From positions 1 through 7,245 of the forward strand of contig DIKT01000070.1 in the NCBI GenBank assembly GCA_002424635.1: a stretch of DNA of 7,245 nucleotides, written 5' to 3'. The DNA is from Desulfobulbaceae bacterium UBA5611. Its GTDB lineage: Bacteria; Desulfobacterota; Desulfobulbia; Desulfobulbales; Desulfocapsaceae. Shown here piece after piece: positions 6,407 through 7,245 of the stretch. Made by a program: the position numbers and the translations under genes. Numbering within the stretch: position 1 is the first letter of the stretch; each line of letters opens with the position of its first letter. The notes under the pieces are model-generated. The model was not told where the DNA came from and did no database searches. It saw only the letters and a program-made list of their open reading frames with translations.

Positions 6407-7222
6407 TCAGCCTAAGGCCACATCCAGAACCATCATTACCGTAAAACCGCTCAAAGTGGCCATGGTGACCAGATCAATATGGGCCTCAATACGTTGAGAT
6501 GTGGGGATCAATTCCTCCACTACCACAAAGATCATGGCCCCGGCGGCAAAACAGAGGGCATAAGGCAGAAGCGACTGCATCTGAATGACGAAAAAAGCCC
6601 CCAGCACACCGGCCACAGGCTCAACCATTCCCGAGGCCTGACCCATCAGAAAGCTCTTCCATCGACTCATCCCTTCTCTTCTCAACGGCATGGATACCGC
6701 CGTCCCTTCGGGAAAATTCTGGAGGCCAATGCCTATGGCCAGGGCCACCGCCGCGCCAATGGTGGCGGCCGGCAGACCAGCTGCTACTGCCCCGAAGGCT
6801 ACACCTACGGCCAGCCCTTCCGGAATATTATGAAGAGTGATGGCCAGGACCAGTAAGGTACTTCGTTGCCAGGATGTCTTAATCCCTTCACTCTGGTTCA
6901 TGGCCAGCTCTGGATGCAGATGGGGCAGCAAGGTATCGGCCAAGCGCATGAAGATACCGCCACCCATAAATCCGATGACGGCCGTCAGCCAGGGAATAAG
7001 GCCCATCTGCCCGGCCATCTCGATACCTGGGGCCAGCAGCGACCAAAAGCTGGCGGCAATCATCACCCCGGCAGCAAAGCCGAGCATCGCATCCATAAAG
7101 CGCTGATTGACCGCCTTGGTAAAAAAAACCAACGAGGCGCCGGCCGCCGTGACTCCCCAAGTGAATAGAGTGGCAAGCAAGGCCTGTATGATCGGATCAA
7201 GCTGTTGAATAAAAGCAATCAT
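6407..7222 (-). CDS. ZIP-family (ZupT/GufA-like) divalent metal transporter
   Basis: This 271-residue integral membrane protein is of the ZIP family, which moves Zn(II), Fe(II) or related divalent ions into the cytoplasm. About eight hydrophobic segments are visible, including roughly 10-34, 45-65, 76-95, 121-148, 150-177, 195-215, 218-237 and 250-270. The two signature metal-site helices are clear: TLHNIPEGLAVG (129-140; His131, Glu135) and GLQNFPEGTAVS (166-177; Gln168, Asn169, Glu172). The second has Gln where E. coli ZupT has His, a pattern I associate with the GufA branch. A histidine-bearing loop, LPHLHPE (99-105), precedes the first, and VVVEELIP (233-240) adds acidic residues. The ATG at 7222-7220 has only a weak GTGGA upstream. 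An overlapping TGA (ATGA) suggests coupling to a gene beyond the edge. It is followed by hemH and hgcAB on the same strand. Substrate specificity is not determinable here. Confidence 0.9.
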   Translation of the reverse strand: MIAFIQQLDPIIQALLATLFTWGVTAAGASLVFFTKAVNQRFMDAMLGFAAGVMIAASFWSLLAPGIEMAGQMGLIPWLTAVIGFMGGGIFMRLADTLLPHLHPELAMNQSEGIKTSWQRSTLLVLAITLHNIPEGLAVGVAFGAVAAGLPAATIGAAVALAIGIGLQNFPEGTAVSMPLRREGMSRWKSFLMGQASGMVEPVAGVLGAFFVIQMQSLLPYALCFAAGAMIFVVVEELIPTSQRIEAHIDLVTMATLSGFTVMMVLDVALG

Positions 7223-7245
7223 TGAGAGTCCACGGTCATTGCCGA
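7219..7245 (-). CDS. Possible C-terminal end of an upstream gene overlapping the ZIP start by ATGA
   Basis: On the minus strand a frame open from the window edge (Ser-Ala-Met-Thr-Val-Asp-Ser-Gln) ends in a TGA at 7221-7219 that overlaps the ATG of the ZIP gene by four bases (ATGA). This is a common arrangement of coupled genes in operons and would explain the weak Shine-Dalgarno of the ZIP gene. Only eight codons are visible, so it could be chance. Confidence 0.2.
   Translation of the reverse strand, partial: SAMTVDSQ

Overview
The window carries eight protein-coding genes, one of them cut by the left edge. It looks like chromosomal DNA from an anaerobic bacterium of the Desulfobacterota (old Deltaproteobacteria). 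The grounds are an hgcA-hgcB mercury-methylation pair, a long EpsC-type serine acetyltransferase, and moderate G+C with clear Shine-Dalgarno sites. The genus cannot be told from the sequence. No tRNA, rRNA, CRISPR array, insertion sequence or phage gene was seen.

Layout. Positions 1-841 (minus) are the N-terminal 280 residues of a glycogen/maltodextrin phosphorylase. Positions 842-1088 are a divergent promoter region. Three plus-strand genes follow: a membrane-anchored TPR protein (1089-1703), serine O-acetyltransferase cysE (1831-2811) and cysteine synthase cysK (2847-3776). The last two make L-cysteine from serine, acetyl-CoA and sulfide. Converging on them is a minus-strand block that reads, in its own direction, ZIP metal transporter (7222-6407), ferrochelatase hemH (6375-5443), hgcA (5318-4128) and hgcB (4117-3824).

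The most important result is at the 5' end of hgcA. The downstream part is unmistakable: the cap-helix motif NVWCAAGK, then about five membrane helices. Conserved-looking HgcA N-terminal sequence continues upstream of the first usable start (GTG at 5048) as far as an in-frame TGA at 5213-5211, and there is no ATG, GTG or TTG in between. Beyond the TGA the same frame continues to an ATG at 5318 with a possible Shine-Dalgarno. The TGA follows a Cys codon (Cys-TGA-Gly-Pro). A GC-only hairpin with a GG-initial loop begins 15 nt after it, with the loop 19 nt after it, which is the geometry of a bacterial SECIS element. My preferred reading is a selenocysteine-containing HgcA of 396 residues; a nonsense mutation or assembly error is the main alternative.

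The genes can be read together, as inference only, as a metal/thiol/tetrapyrrole neighbourhood. HgcA and HgcB convert Hg(II) to methylmercury through a corrinoid methyl carrier and a dicluster ferredoxin. A ZIP transporter that could admit divalent metals and a ferrochelatase lie upstream on the same strand, and a cysteine-producing pair lies opposite.
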